Under the pieces are notes generated by a model that saw only the letters and a list, made by a program, of their open reading frames with translations, did no database searches and was not told where the DNA came from. Shown here one piece after another: positions 24,000-36,572 of a stretch of DNA of 64,000 bases. The stretch is from Anisakis pegreffii (Eukaryota; Nematoda; Chromadorea; Rhabditida; Anisakidae): positions 225,057 to 289,056 of the forward strand of contig JAPYMA010000806.1 in NCBI GenBank assembly GCA_035041965.1. Direction: 5' to 3'. Made by a program: the position numbers and the translations under genes. Each line of letters starts with the position of its first letter. Positions within the stretch are counted from its first letter, which is position 1.

Positions 24000-26735
24000 C
24001 GTTCATTCCCATAGAACCTCGATCAAGAAACAAGAATTCCAGAATCGGTAAAAATTGATGGATACAATCTGTGGAAGGATGATAAAATTTATTGCATTGG
24101 ATTGCTTCGAAACACCCAATAGGAGATTTTCATCTTGGTTCATGCGCTGGTTATAGCATTCTCATTCTCAGAGAGCTTAATATTGAGACTCGAGTCAGGC
24201 TAGAACGATTGTTTTGACACATCCGACCGACTGACCGCATATCACCCCGCAGTCAGAAAACAAATGCGAAAACTGATTTACGGAAAACTGATTTCATAGT
24301 CTACTAAACAGATGATCCGCTGAACTCATTCCCAAAATTATTTGAAAGGTGGTAACTGAATGAACTTGCGAGCATTGTGAATGAATAGAGTGAATCTCGT
24401 TATCAGTAGCATCTTCAAGAAGGAGATGTGCTTATCGAGTGGAAGTGGGCAGCAGACTATAGGCTCTGGAGTTGCTCAACAGGATCACACTGAAGCATGG
24501 CTAAGGAATGAAGTGTAACTTGGATGGAGCAATTAATATGATGCACCTAAATATGTGTGCATCGCGATCGAAGACGGCTTCAAGTGAAAGAGGATCGTAA
24601 ACAAGAACGTTTGCGTGCATTTAACGAACATATGTGCTGATTGCTGGCGAAAACATTCACTCAGTCACAAGATAAGTGCGCTCATTCACTCACAAAAAAT
24701 ACAACGTATCCTCTTCTCATAGCACGAAGATTTTTTTAGCGTTCCTTGATGTTAGGAAGCAATCTCAAACAACGTAATGATTAAAGTTCATCGGCTGCAC
24801 AACGAGCTTCTAACCGCTTTACGCAATTATCTATCGATATGTGTAAATACGTAACATGAGAAAGTATGAAACGCTCATTTTACATGTTGACTATAAGATC
24901 AAACTGAATAAATGATGAAAAACAAAAATGAAACTTTTGATAATGCTGTGAACTGGTAATACTGAGGTACAGTCACTGTATTGTGTACATTCGGATCGAT
25001 TTTGACAGTTGTCAGTTTCAGAATGCGACTTTTCTGTTCAGATGTCGTGCCGCCAGTCGGCTTTGGAAAACCATTTTTTGAGCTATAGAACGAAGTTTGA
25101 TCATTTCGGTATTAAATCTTCTCATTTGAAATTTTTCTTTTACGAAATTACAGATTTCTTTTTCTACGAGTTGTGCTGAAAATTCACTAAAAATTCAGAA
25201 ATATTCCATGATTTTATGAAACTCAAATCCCTTTACAATAGGTACGGCACGTAAATGCCAAAAAACTGTTAGTTAAATGTGAATAAAGCTAAACGGATAA
25301 ATTAATCTTTTTTGAATGGCAGTAATAATCCAACTGTAGGAGATTTTTTCGTTATTTTTCCGTAGTTTCGTTACGATTTCATAACAAATGTACAGCGGTT
25401 GATTTTGCTCGATGGTATCGCATCGTCAAATTGAACAGGTGAGTGTTTGATTCCACCGAGGAATTTACAAAGTGCAAATAATGCGATGCGTCTGAGATCA
25501 ATAAATACCTTCGCTTGTTCTGTCATATATTACCTGACAAAGGTTCGCACTTTCTGTTGTTCACTTACGAGGCAATCACTGAAGTGCACTTGATGAAAGT
25601 CTCGCACCTTAATACACTAACAATCAGCTTCTGATTGAAATCATTTGAGGATAGAGATATTTTCAAGAATGGATCGATGTGAGCACTGATCATAAATACA
25701 ACCGATCAGTGAATGATCTGCAGCTGAGCTTTAAACCGTACCATTGAACATATTCGTATAGAATATTTACTTTACTTCAATAGTTCCCAGTTCAAATTGG
25801 ATTTTGTTCTTATGAAATCGCATCTGAACGTGCGTGATCTGAACAGCTCGTGCATCGCCATGTTTAGAAGAAATGAAACTCTGTGACTATTACAGTCGAC
25901 CGTACGATCATGATTTCAATATCACCATCCAACTTACTTCCAATAAATTGTACTGTTTTGTATTGTTAGATCCGTTGTGCCAGAATCCGCGACTTCGCTT
26001 TTCGACCAGCAACGAAAAAATTCAATTCATCGTCGATAAAAATTTTTGAGAAGGCATTTGTGAGATAAAATGCATTGCATGCATGAACGTTTATTTGCAC
26101 TCCATCAAAAACCATCAATAAACAACAAGCGATTTCAATTCAACTGATAACTGATAACAGCAACTAATAAAGTGCCATACTGAATCGGTGACTGACAAAT
26201 ATGTACATGTACAAACATTGGCGAACGGTGCATAATCAAAAGTACATTCAAAATACAGTTTTATTTTTTGTGATTGATATACAATCCAAATGGTCTCGTT
26301 ACATATCTTTCAACAATAAACATATAAAATTATGTTGATAATGAATTGCTTATGTAATCCATGAGAGCTGAACTGAAAATATGAACGTATAAACACTTCT
26401 ACATACAATATGACAAAGTTGAGCGATCGGCACGAACACTCGTTATGAATGCTCTAACCAACACGCACGCTTACAACATTAACGACATCTGATGCTGACC
26501 TGGATCTGAAAATACCGAACATAATCACACTCACTCACCATAACATTCAACTTGCCATATTCGCATCAGTTTCACCGTTGTAAGATCAATTAAACGATGC
26601 AGCAAATAAACGATTTATTATTTTCATAAACGACATCTCGAGAATCATTTGCAGATGGTAAAAACGAATTGCTATTGAGATCTCAATGAAAACACGCACA
26701 CTTAGCTAGACGAAACCGTCAAACGTTATGAACCT
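24000..26735. other. Gene-poor stretch between RRxS genes A and B
   Basis: AT-rich, no long open frame, no motif of the neighbouring family and no recognisable repeat seen on either strand. Confidence 0.5.
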
Positions 26736-27649
26736 TTATGGCAGAAAATAACCTTGGTTGTGCTTCTCAACCGTATTCCCATGTTCATCGATACCAAAAT
26801 GCTGAAAATTGTTTTAATGATTACCATAAGAGAAGCTAATTTGTTTCTTTCTTTCAAACAACTGCTCTGAGAATACGAATGATATAAACCTTTTTGATAT
26901 CAACTGGCTTTCTGTAGTCCTCTCGTTGGAAACCATCTGAAAGAGATAATTGAATGTGTGACGTCGCAATAATTGATCACAATGATAATAAAGCTTTTTT
27001 CACATTGTACTTTTCATTTGCTTATAGCACGAACGAAAACACATCCAACATCCTCAAAAACATCGCGTTTACCGATAAATATTTTCGCATTTTTAATTTC
27101 TGTTCGTTTTTCCCTACTTAGTGCATCAAAGATTAATTTCGCAACATCCAAACTGCTGTAAAAATGTTTGTGCAAAAGAAATGTCAGTCAGTGGAAGTGC
27201 TCGCGAACCTCCATTGGTCGTAAAGCCTGAATAGCGTTTATATGCCTCAGATACTGATGTGCGTCGACCGAGAAGACCAGTCAGCGAAAATTTGCGTTGT
27301 GGTTGAGATCCGACTGACGACGATGACACCGACAGGTTCTCAGAGTCGACTGATAAGGACCGCTCACGAGGTGCTAAAAGATAAGGCGCGTCTCACAAAA
27401 TTCGCTTTCAGCCATAGTATGATAGGTTATTCAGCTCCTTATGTCCAGTATCACCAATCCATTTGCACTATTACAAAACCGTAAAAAACTGTAAGCAATC
27501 AGGAAAACGAAGGCAGTCTTCATTGAAACAAAAGAGTTAAGAAGACATCTCTCACTCCAAAAATACTTGCTGATAAGAATGTCGCGAAAGACGACTGAGA
27601 ACTTACGAACTGAAATGGGGGAAGTTCCTTGGCCTTGCGGCGATGACAT
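26736..27649 (-). CDS. RRxS family gene B, 106-aa protein with extra C-terminal exon
   Basis: Exons 27649-27607, 27373-27209, 26936-26890, 26801-26736 keep phase throughout. N-terminus MSSPQGQGTSPISV. Central exon: Ser-rich, then RKFSLTGLLGRRTSVSEAYK and RYSGFTTNG. Third exon: DGFQREDYRKPVDIKK. The fourth exon, HFGIDEHGNTVEKHNQGYFL plus P then TAA, was found only in this paralogue. The donor of the central exon is GTTCGC, weaker than in the paralogues. The acceptor GTTTTACAG precedes the ATG by about 17 nt. The RRTSV motif and the GFTTNG block define the family. It is predicted to be soluble and non-secreted; function unknown. Confidence 0.7.
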
Positions 27650-27669
27650 TTTAGCGTTACTTAATCCTG

Positions 27670-30220
27670 TAAAACAATAGAATTGAGCGGATCTAAATGA
27701 AGTGAGAGAAATGATGGATCAAAAACATGCGAATGAAGTCAATAGACTAATGTCAAGAAATTGCATCACGAAACGACAAATTTGGAGTGAACGCTGACTG
27801 ATATCAATGACTGCGCGAGAGTTGAAGCAAGCAACTCAAACAACCTCAACAGGTGATAATCAGATTTCAATGCTGTGCACTCAAATCATTTTAAAATGAA
27901 TATTCTAAACGTTCAGATGCCTGAACAAAAATTTTTCTTCAAATGCGCGATTTTCGAATGTGAGAAAATCAAATAGGACACTTCACACGAACCGAAACTG
28001 TTATTTACATGAATCAGAATTGCTTCTGAAAACAGCAATAACGATTGTCCTCCATCAGTAGGAATGAATCTGAACAATTGCATTTACACAATCCTAAACG
28101 AAATTAAGTTGACCGAGTGAAGAGGGTATTCAGTGCAGCGCTATTTATGCACTTTATTCCCCGCATCAAAGGGTTGGACACTCCAAAAACTGTTTCATAA
28201 TAATCACATGCTTTCGATATTTTCATCACATATACTTTTTGATGTTTACAAGTGATTTGTCGTATTTGCCATTGAAAATATTTATCTACCTAATCTTTGC
28301 TCGCAATGTTCTTCGTGCAAACTTGTTTACACTTTTAGATGGAAGTACCGCTCTGTAACATCATCATCCAGTGATATCGTTCTTTGAGGTGATTTTTGCG
28401 TTTGAGGCAGAAGCACAAGGAATAAGTCTGATGATTAGTGTGAGCATTTGTGGTGCTTTTTGATGCTTGGCAAATTCATTAGAATTTATATATGTCAATG
28501 CGTTATTTTTAGAGTACTAATTGTAAGCTGACATATGATCGGTGCATTAAATGTTTGAACAGGCACAGTTACAAACTGCTTGGTGACAACAACGCATTAT
28601 TATTACGATTAAATTATTGTTATTATTAAATTTCGTCGTTCTTCGAGTCCTTACCAAACACTTCGCAATAAACAGCCAATATGTTTTGCAATCGGATCAT
28701 GTTAACTTGCTGATAATATTGACAATTTTCTGATCATGATCATGAAAATAATCTCTCAATAAAGTGCATTTATTTCATTGATCAGTCAGTCGTCAGTTCG
28801 GTCATCGCAAAATGTCAAAAGTAATGTTTTGTCCCTTTTTTCGAAACAGGTATTTTCGTGATGTTTATATCAAACCACTATCAATATTTCATGCACACTT
28901 GATTGATTGGCATTGAATGTTTTCAAACTAACAACATATCATTCATTCGCAGTGTTCTTATTTTACTGCAAAGGAAAACGTTCTCTCAAACTCTATAAGA
29001 ATACTACAAGAAATGATTGGAGAAGTTTGCAACAATCATATTTAGTGTCAATTATTGAGTGGAATCGCCATCGGCAGTCATCATTTAGTTGATCTGATAT
29101 TGATCATTCATGATCCTTACAATTAGCATTGTTTTCATTGTTCTCTCAAGATGATCTATGTAATGTGTTGCCACCATTGTTTCTTTATCATGATTTATTT
29201 TCAAATTTCAATTCTGTTTGAAAATCATGTTTCCGAATCATAAAAAATTATATTTTCTCAAGCAGATCAATTCGGTTACAACATAGGGAAACATCATAAA
29301 CACGATTATACACGTTGACGGTGAACTATAAATGATTACTCGCATTTTGCTAGGAGCATCGTATTATATCATTGAACAATAGTGCTCATAGCAGTTGTAG
29401 AGTAAGAATGTGATGGTCCAATGAAGCACACCTGATATGCTCTCAATGAACTTTCTATTTACAATTTATACACGTCTCTGATACATGCATCGTTATTGGT
29501 ATAAACCACACAACAACTGATCAAGCTGTATACATTATTACATATGGAAGTAGCGAAACAAGCTCGCTGAAATACTTGGATCGAGAAAACATTCAATTTC
29601 TATTCAGACCGATATTAATTAGAAGAAATCACTCTAGTTTTCGCTGGATTGTTATTCTTTTGACGACAAATATGTACACACCGAATGCTGACTGTTTCAT
29701 TATTCGTTTTTGAAATTAGCAATAGCCATCTTATAAGCATGTTTCAATACTTCAAACAACAACACATGACAGGTAATGTAAATGAACCAGTACAAACCGA
29801 ATAACGTAAGTGCATTATGTTTATAGCGTTATGATATATTCCAAACGCTCTATATATGATCTTTTTAGTACATCAGATTAAGGCTGCATCAAATGGACTC
29901 CATATACATACAATGTAAAATGGCTGAAAGGCAATACAACATTGTAAAACTGAAATCCAATATTGAAAACACCCTTTCGTTCGTTGCAACAATAACATCT
30001 TGCGTTGATATCTGTCAAAAACTGATTGTGAAATGAATCATTTAATTACCAGAAAGCAGTGAGCAATGGGATTTTAAGAGTGAACGATGTTCGTAATTCG
30101 TAAATTCGGATGAATGCTCATGATCAGTGCTACATTCGAAAAATTGTTCAACAGTGGAATCTGAAACGATCGTGCGAAAATGGAGCTATTGGGGTTAACA
30201 AAATATATCACGTGCAAAAG
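27670..30220. other. Gene-poor stretch between RRxS genes B and C
   Basis: AT-rich sequence with short TTA-type low complexity near 28610. No exon of the neighbouring family or other gene recognised. Confidence 0.5.
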
Positions 30221-30226
30221 TACCTT

Positions 30227-30784
30227 TCAAGGATTAGCAGGTTTGAAATAGTCTTTTCGATGGAATCCATCTGAAATAAGCGCAAACATTATATCGTTTG
30301 ATTTACAAGAATTTCGGTGAAAACCGATGCAATTACGCCAACAAATCAATTCTTTTAGTTCAATGTTACTATGAGTTGAGAAACTGAAAGCAGTGTGCAG
30401 CAATTATTGTCTTCAGTGCAATGAATACCTCCATTGGTTGTGAATCCTGCATAACGTTTGTACGCTTCTGAAACTGAAGTACGTCTTCCGAGCATTTCGG
30501 TTATTGAGAATTTTCGTTCGCGTTGCTCGGGAAGAGATGTTGAAAGGTTCTCTGAATCAGTCGAATCACTGCGTTGTCGAGGTGCTTAAAACGATACGAG
30601 TTTGGTTATGATGAGAGCATTGAGCGATTTTAGATCTTATGAGTTTTTGCTTAATGCCAGCTTTCATGAAGGTAAAGCTATTGTTTCTTCAAGTGAGCAT
30701 TATAAGGTGTTGCTTTGAATAGTGAAAGAATGACTCACGAATCTGAATCGGGAATCTTTTTGGGTCAACTGGAAATGATGTCAT
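30227..30784 (-). CDS. RRxS family gene C, 81-aa protein
   Basis: Exons 30784-30739, 30584-30429 and 30270-30227 join in phase 1. N-terminus MTSFPVDPKRFPIQI is almost identical to gene E. Central exon: PPRQRSDSTDSENLSTSLPE, then RKFSITEMLGRRTSVSEAYK and RYAGFTTNG. Last exon: DGFHRKDYFKPANP then TGA. The stop lies 3 nt before AAAG|GTACTT, the position of the gene B exon 3 donor, so the C-terminus appears shortened by a stop codon gained just upstream of an ancestral splice site. The acceptor TTCTTGCAG lies about 11 nt before the ATG. Confidence 0.7.
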
Positions 30785-30799
30785 GATTGAATGTTCTGC

Positions 30800-33200
30800 A
30801 AGAAAAATGAAACATTTCTTTGATAATAAAGCTATAAATCAAGATCACTGCGCTACATAACGCGATCATTACAAGTATTGCTTTACATAATCTAACAGGC
30901 ATTGCAAGATCCATATTCACAAGTGAACAGCTTCTGTGTGCTAACTAATAGTGATTTTTGCGAGAGTTTAAGTCATACGCTGCTGAAAAAAAAATAAAAG
31001 GATGCGAAAACTGCACTGATGATCTGTGCTGATTTCGTAATAGGACTGCTGGATAGTTATGAATTTAATTTCAACAACACCAGCAACATAGACATAATGA
31101 ACACAATCCTAAAACAACAAGCAAATCCAGACTCTGACAATCGCTTCCTTCTACGAATGTGATAAATATAAGTGCATGGATGGAAAGTGCATCTGAACAG
31201 AGCGACGACGCCTGAAAACGCGGACGATTAAACAACTGAAAACACATAGCTGAGTTAGCTCTATTTATTTGCTTCTAGTTTTGGTTAGCATCAACAAACA
31301 CTAACGAAATACTGTTGTTATTATTGGATGTTATTGTCGGATCTTCTCATGTGTTCATATTGTGTTGTTTATATCGCATCATATGACTGAACATCCATTC
31401 ATCATGCCTTTCATCCACATATGACCACCGTTTCATTCCTATTTTTTGCTTGTTACCTAGCACTCTCTATGCTAATGCATTGTATTTGAATCGCTCGCTC
31501 TCTGTCCAAGACATCAGTTATGTTCGCACGTTGATCGTTGATGGATACAAGTCAACAAGAACGAAGTAAGTCGTCAATTGACTAGATTGGCTAACAACAA
31601 ATAAGGGATTTCGATAGGCGTGACCTGAATGCAGTAACCAATCTCGTGCCTGGCCAGGCCTCCTCATGTATTCAGGATCAGATGTCCGTTTTTTTGACAA
31701 CCGACAAACGTTTTTTTGACAACCGACGCAAGTACTTTTTAGCCCTCGCAAACTGACTAATTGTATGCTGCTTAGAAGTCTACTATATTCATGATCACTT
31801 CATGCAGTTCCCGATTTTTGAACGGATTTGGTATTCTGATCATTGGTCACATTTGAAAAAGAGACAAATATTTCATGTTATTGAAAATGCTTGACTGATC
31901 CGAGAGGATAAAGTAAATAACGAGCGTGAATGCTTCGTTCGGTGTTTCTTGTCACTTAGTTTTTTAGATTGTGTTATTTTTCTGTTCGTTAAGAATTCTG
32001 TTCAATAGTGAAATAAACTTTTCAAGAAGATTCGTTTCGATTCCACGAAGCACAGTGCACGAGATCATCTGATTGCCTACCTGACATATTTTTCATCTGT
32101 TATTCATTGAAACTGTCGAGTTTTCAATGCAGAATCATCGTTCTTTCGTCAGTTTGCATTACTTTTTAAGAGTGAGTGGAAATATTGAATGATCATTGAT
32201 GCGAACAAGTTGGTAAACAGATATATCAAAAATGTGATAAACAAGTTTAAATGCAGCAAACATTTCTTTATCAATTCAAAAAGTAAAGTACTTGTTTGTG
32301 CTTATTGCATCATATGAAACTAGCACTAGCGGCAAAGTTATCATATGTACGAGGGAATGAAACTCTGTGTGGAATTCATGCGGAATTATGCAATGTTTAA
32401 GGGTGATTTGCATGCGCAGCGTTTCTTTTGCTTTAGCTCACAGTTTGTTTGACTCAATTCGATGGTTATTTGCTCATTTGGACTACCGATAGTTTCTGGA
32501 AGCCATCGGCAGAAAGCATTAACGAGATGAAATTATCTGACGACGGTTCCGTAGAACAATCATCTTTGTTCTCGTCCTTTTAAGCATCAAATCTATGACA
32601 CGCTTTCCCGAACCCCAAGTTGTCGTGCATAATCCTTTGAAAAGCATCAACGAGATGAAAAAGAGTTTCCCCTTAGAACGAATGAGATTTTATTCACAAT
32701 TCGTACAAACGTATAAAGTTCACCAATAGTTTTTATCAACAAAACAAACGATTACTTATCAAAATACATCACGAAATTGAATTGTAAGCAGATGATAATA
32801 ACACCAATGAATCAACTCAATAAATCTCTCTTATCGATAAGTTGCGATGGGAAACAATCAAAATATAAGTACAAAGAGATTCCTGTTTTTTCATGATGTT
32901 ACCCTCTAAAAAGGTATATTGCAGGAATCAGCAAACAAGAAGTATTCTTAAAATTAGGCGTTATAACCAACCTTCGTGGAAATATTAAAGCACAGCAACA
33001 AGAAACAGTGAATAAAACCGAACGAATGATTACGACGTAATATGATAGAGGACAGTAAAGTATGCATACCATTATGTACATTGCGCTCAATTCAAATTAA
33101 TCAAGTCGTGAAAGATCAGTGGAGAAGAACTGAGCAACTGAAGTCAACCAGAATCCAAAAAAGCCATAAGGCTGATCCGATTTGTCGATAGGACTGACCC
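30800..33200. other. Gene-poor stretch between RRxS genes C and D
   Basis: Only a short direct repeat stands out: CGTTTTTTTGACAACCGAC at 31687-31705 and again at 31709-31727. A minus-strand frame across it (31518-31751) has no family features. Confidence 0.5.
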
Positions 33201-33211
33201 AGCAGGATGCA

Positions 33212-33923
33212 TTACGATTCAGGTGATCGAGCACATACCAGTCCGTGAAATGGATCTGAAAAAGAGTGAACTCCAGACTAGAATGTCACAAAATCAAGAA
33301 TTCATGAAGCGACTGAAGTTTTCTCGAGCCACAGTACGAGATTCAATCAAAAACGATTGTTCTCAGTGAAACAGAGCCAATAAGAAGAAATGCATTAATC
33401 ACTGATTCGGAAACGGTGAATGGCTGGTTCGACCGCATGCAACTGAACAGGAGTATTATACCTTGGTCAGCGTACTGTTTGAAAGCTTCAGAGATCGACG
33501 CGCGTCGATGGATCACATCAGAGAGTGAAATTTTTCGCTGGCGTTGTTGAGGAGCGCTCGATGGCGAAGATGAGGACAGTTTCTCGGAATCTGCTGACTC
33601 TTTCCGTGTTCGGGGCGCTGAAATTATTGGCAATTTATAGAAAATTTACGGAAGAAGTTTTCAGACGTTCCAAACTCCTTCTACACAGCTACAAACTCAT
33701 TCACGTGCATCAAACTACCGATATTCAACAGAAAACAAAAAGTGTTCGTTTCCAACAAGCACGAAATCAGGCTCTTTCAAGAGTGAAATTTACTTTTTTG
33801 GGTTCATTTTGCGCTTGAAATGAATTGTTGAATTGAATTCAGCTGTTCAATGTAATTCAAATTCAAAAACTTACGAACAGATATTGGTTTAGATCTCACA
33901 ATCAGTTCAACATTCGTTGTCAT
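33212..33923 (-). CDS. RRxS family gene D, most diverged paralogue
   Basis: Exons 33923-33875 and 33617-33462 are clear and join in phase 1. N-terminus MTTNVELIVRSKPISV. Central exon: Ser/Gln-rich, then RKISLSDVIHRRASISEAFK and QYADQG; RRASI keeps the kinase-type motif while the GFTTNG block is lost. The third exon starts at 33255 (DPFHGL). It either reads to TAA at 33214-33212 or is cut by the strong donor GTATGT after GGACTG (33239) to join another exon; this is unresolved. The acceptor TTGTTCCAG lies about 10 nt before the ATG. Confidence 0.6.
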
Positions 33924-34334
33924 TTCGTTAGTTTCTGGAACAATACAGAGGATATGTTAGATCGATCAGTAAACGTAAGCGAACGCTTCACAAAAATTAT
34001 CGTTTGATCTCGAGATTATACTCTGCGTGCTTGCATGAGGCTAGCGCGGAACGCATGTACTGATTGTGAGTTACTTTTTTCTCATGAAGAGGAAACAAGC
34101 ACAGGATTGATTATAGTGGCCAGAACAGCCCCAATCAAACCTTCTGGAATAGCAATATTCCTGCCTGACCATGTTACATCAAGTTTGTACGAATTCTCGA
34201 CATTTCACCATCATCAAAAATGTTGTCAAACCAACTGAATGAAGTTTTCCATTTAGCGCGTTTTTTAATTCAGTAGAACGGAGTTTGAAAATTCGGACCG
34301 ATTGCTTGTTTCGTTATTAACAAGTCATTGGACT

Positions 34335-35105
34335 GTATAATACAGTGGTTCTCACGTTCGGGTGCTCCATTACCCCGTTTGTTGAACTGGCAGGCCGCCG
34401 TTATTCCCATATTGCCCAAAACGGGTAAGTTGACTCCCCATGAGAACCACTGTCTTAAACCGTTGCGTTGCTCAGTGTTGGAATCGATCATGATTGCATG
34501 AAAAGCTATTCCCTCTGACACGCTCACCTCAAACTTATTCAGATGAATTCTCATTCTTTTCAAACGTGTTGTATTCACTCTCATAGCTATTTTATGCGAA
34601 AATCGTTCTCTTGATGAGTTTTTCTCATTCAATTCGTCTCATTTCACTTCACAGTTCGAAGCTGTTTCTTATTCTATAGCATGTACTATTTACTGGAAAC
34701 GTTGACGAATATTGACAGCTGAAATCAACCATACAGCTGTCGAATATTATTGCTCAACAACATTCGACAATCCAATGATCAACTATAGAGTGTATTTCAT
34801 AGAATGAGAACTTGACTTTAATTGTTGAGTGAAATCAATGAGAAATTATCAAAAGAGAACACCGTTGATGATAAAAGCTATGAGAGCGATTGTAACAGCG
34901 AGGAAAAGAACGAAAACCCTGTTAAAACGAATTAAAACCCTACTAGGCCGAAACGAGCAAATAATACTTAGAAAATCGGCGAATGAGGAGTGTTGCCATC
35001 AGCCAACCGCATTTACAAATCCGAACTGATTTCCCGACCTCTTGACACCTCCTAATTACCCAAAATGGGTAACTACACCTCCCTATGAGAACCACTGGTA
35101 TAATA
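34335..35105. mobile_element. Non-autonomous hAT-like DNA transposon with 8-bp target site duplication
   Basis: The element runs 34343-35097 (755 bp). It begins CAGTGGTTCTCA and ends TGAGAACCACTG, perfect 12-bp terminal inverted repeats of the type common in hAT elements. It is flanked by identical 8-bp GTATAATA at 34335-34342 and 35098-35105, the hAT target duplication length. Another copy of the right-hand terminus lies inside at 34441-34452, preceded by subterminal sequence (GCCCAAAACGGGTAAGTTGA) resembling that of the outer end (ACCCAAAATGGGTAACTACA). The element therefore looks compound, or carries an internal 110-bp mini-copy. No transposase seen. Confidence 0.85.
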
Positions 35106-36572
35106 GAAGATTCTCATGAAGGACTATTGCAGAATTAGCTCTTGAACGCGAAGCAACATGAATGGAATAGAAAATGTAAGGCGTCAGGAAGCACAGTTGC
35201 TACTGGTGACCTTCACTGTCGAACTGATCGCTTTTATGACTCATGACACTGCGTTCACGGTCGATCGAAACTATGGGACAGGTCTCATAAAAAAGACGTT
35301 ATATTTTCAAAAGATAAATTCAACAAAACGATGGCTTAATGATGAAATATGAAAGAACGGCACGTGATATCGCTGCTGTCGTAAACAAATGAAGTTTATG
35401 CGTTTAAATATTGCTATTTATGTTTTTTTGATGATGGGCTGAACAATTCATATGATCAAAGTGTTTTTTGTGCTGTGATTACGTGCAGGTCAAATTATTA
35501 TCGTTTTTGATGAATCGCAAAAATTTTACGGGGATCGTTTCTGCACGTTCATAATTGTTGACACTGGAAATGTTTACGCAATTGAACTCGTGATACGAGA
35601 TAGACAGAGTTCGGCAGATGTTTACCACTGAAATTATAGCCGATTGCGAAATGGATGGATGGATGACGATGAAATGCTGTGATACTGCTGCATGAATTAA
35701 TTTCATTCGCATGATTTTCATTTTTATGCACACATAAAATCATATTACAATCTCATCGACACATTTCACGAACAGAATTATTCATTCATGATTCGATTTA
35801 TTTAAGTCATAACATTTTGCGTATAATAATGCCAGGTTCATGTAGTCCTCTTAAGTGACTCTAAAGAGTCGAATGGATGTTATTTGCATTGTTTCGATGC
35901 AGTGCACACCTGACGCTTGTTTACAGTTTAATAAATGCGATAGTGCTGACATATCAGTGAAAATCAACTCGATGTTTTGTTGCTTTTTGATCGTGCACTC
36001 GTTTATCTGGTTGTGTTCAGTCAATCGATTTACTGCCGCAAAAAAAAGATTAAAAAAGAATTATTCAAGAACCCTTGAAACTGATTTCTTTTATTTTTGG
36101 AATGCGAGAATATTTCTTTGCTGTTGCATGCTGATGGGATACAATGAGAATTTCAGCGAAAAAATTTATGATTTATATCCCTAATTTTTCAACATTATAA
36201 TCGGCGATAGTCCGACTGTGAATTTTTCAATGGAACTCATTCGTTCACGACCAATTTTAAAGTACACTTTGTACAACGAGCAGCACATCAAACGAATGTT
36301 TTCGGCCAACAAGGCCTAATAATAACACTGATAATAAGTAATAAGTAACAAGAATAACTACCGATGATAATAAGTGTAACGTAAGAATACAATTTTACGA
36401 TTTGTGCTTAACGGACATCGACATGAGCAAATCGAGTTCGTTAAAAATATTTATGAATACGACTGTAACAATGTTGACGAGTTCGCTATTGCGGTGCTTC
36501 ATGCGGAAAATTTATGCTCAATGAATATTTGAGGCGAAAGGCAACTGTTTTGATTCACATTCAATCGAACAA

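Noticed and set aside
34829..35029. Lys/Arg-rich frame inside the hAT-like element as a transposase piece
   Set aside because: Too short, no hAT transposase motif.
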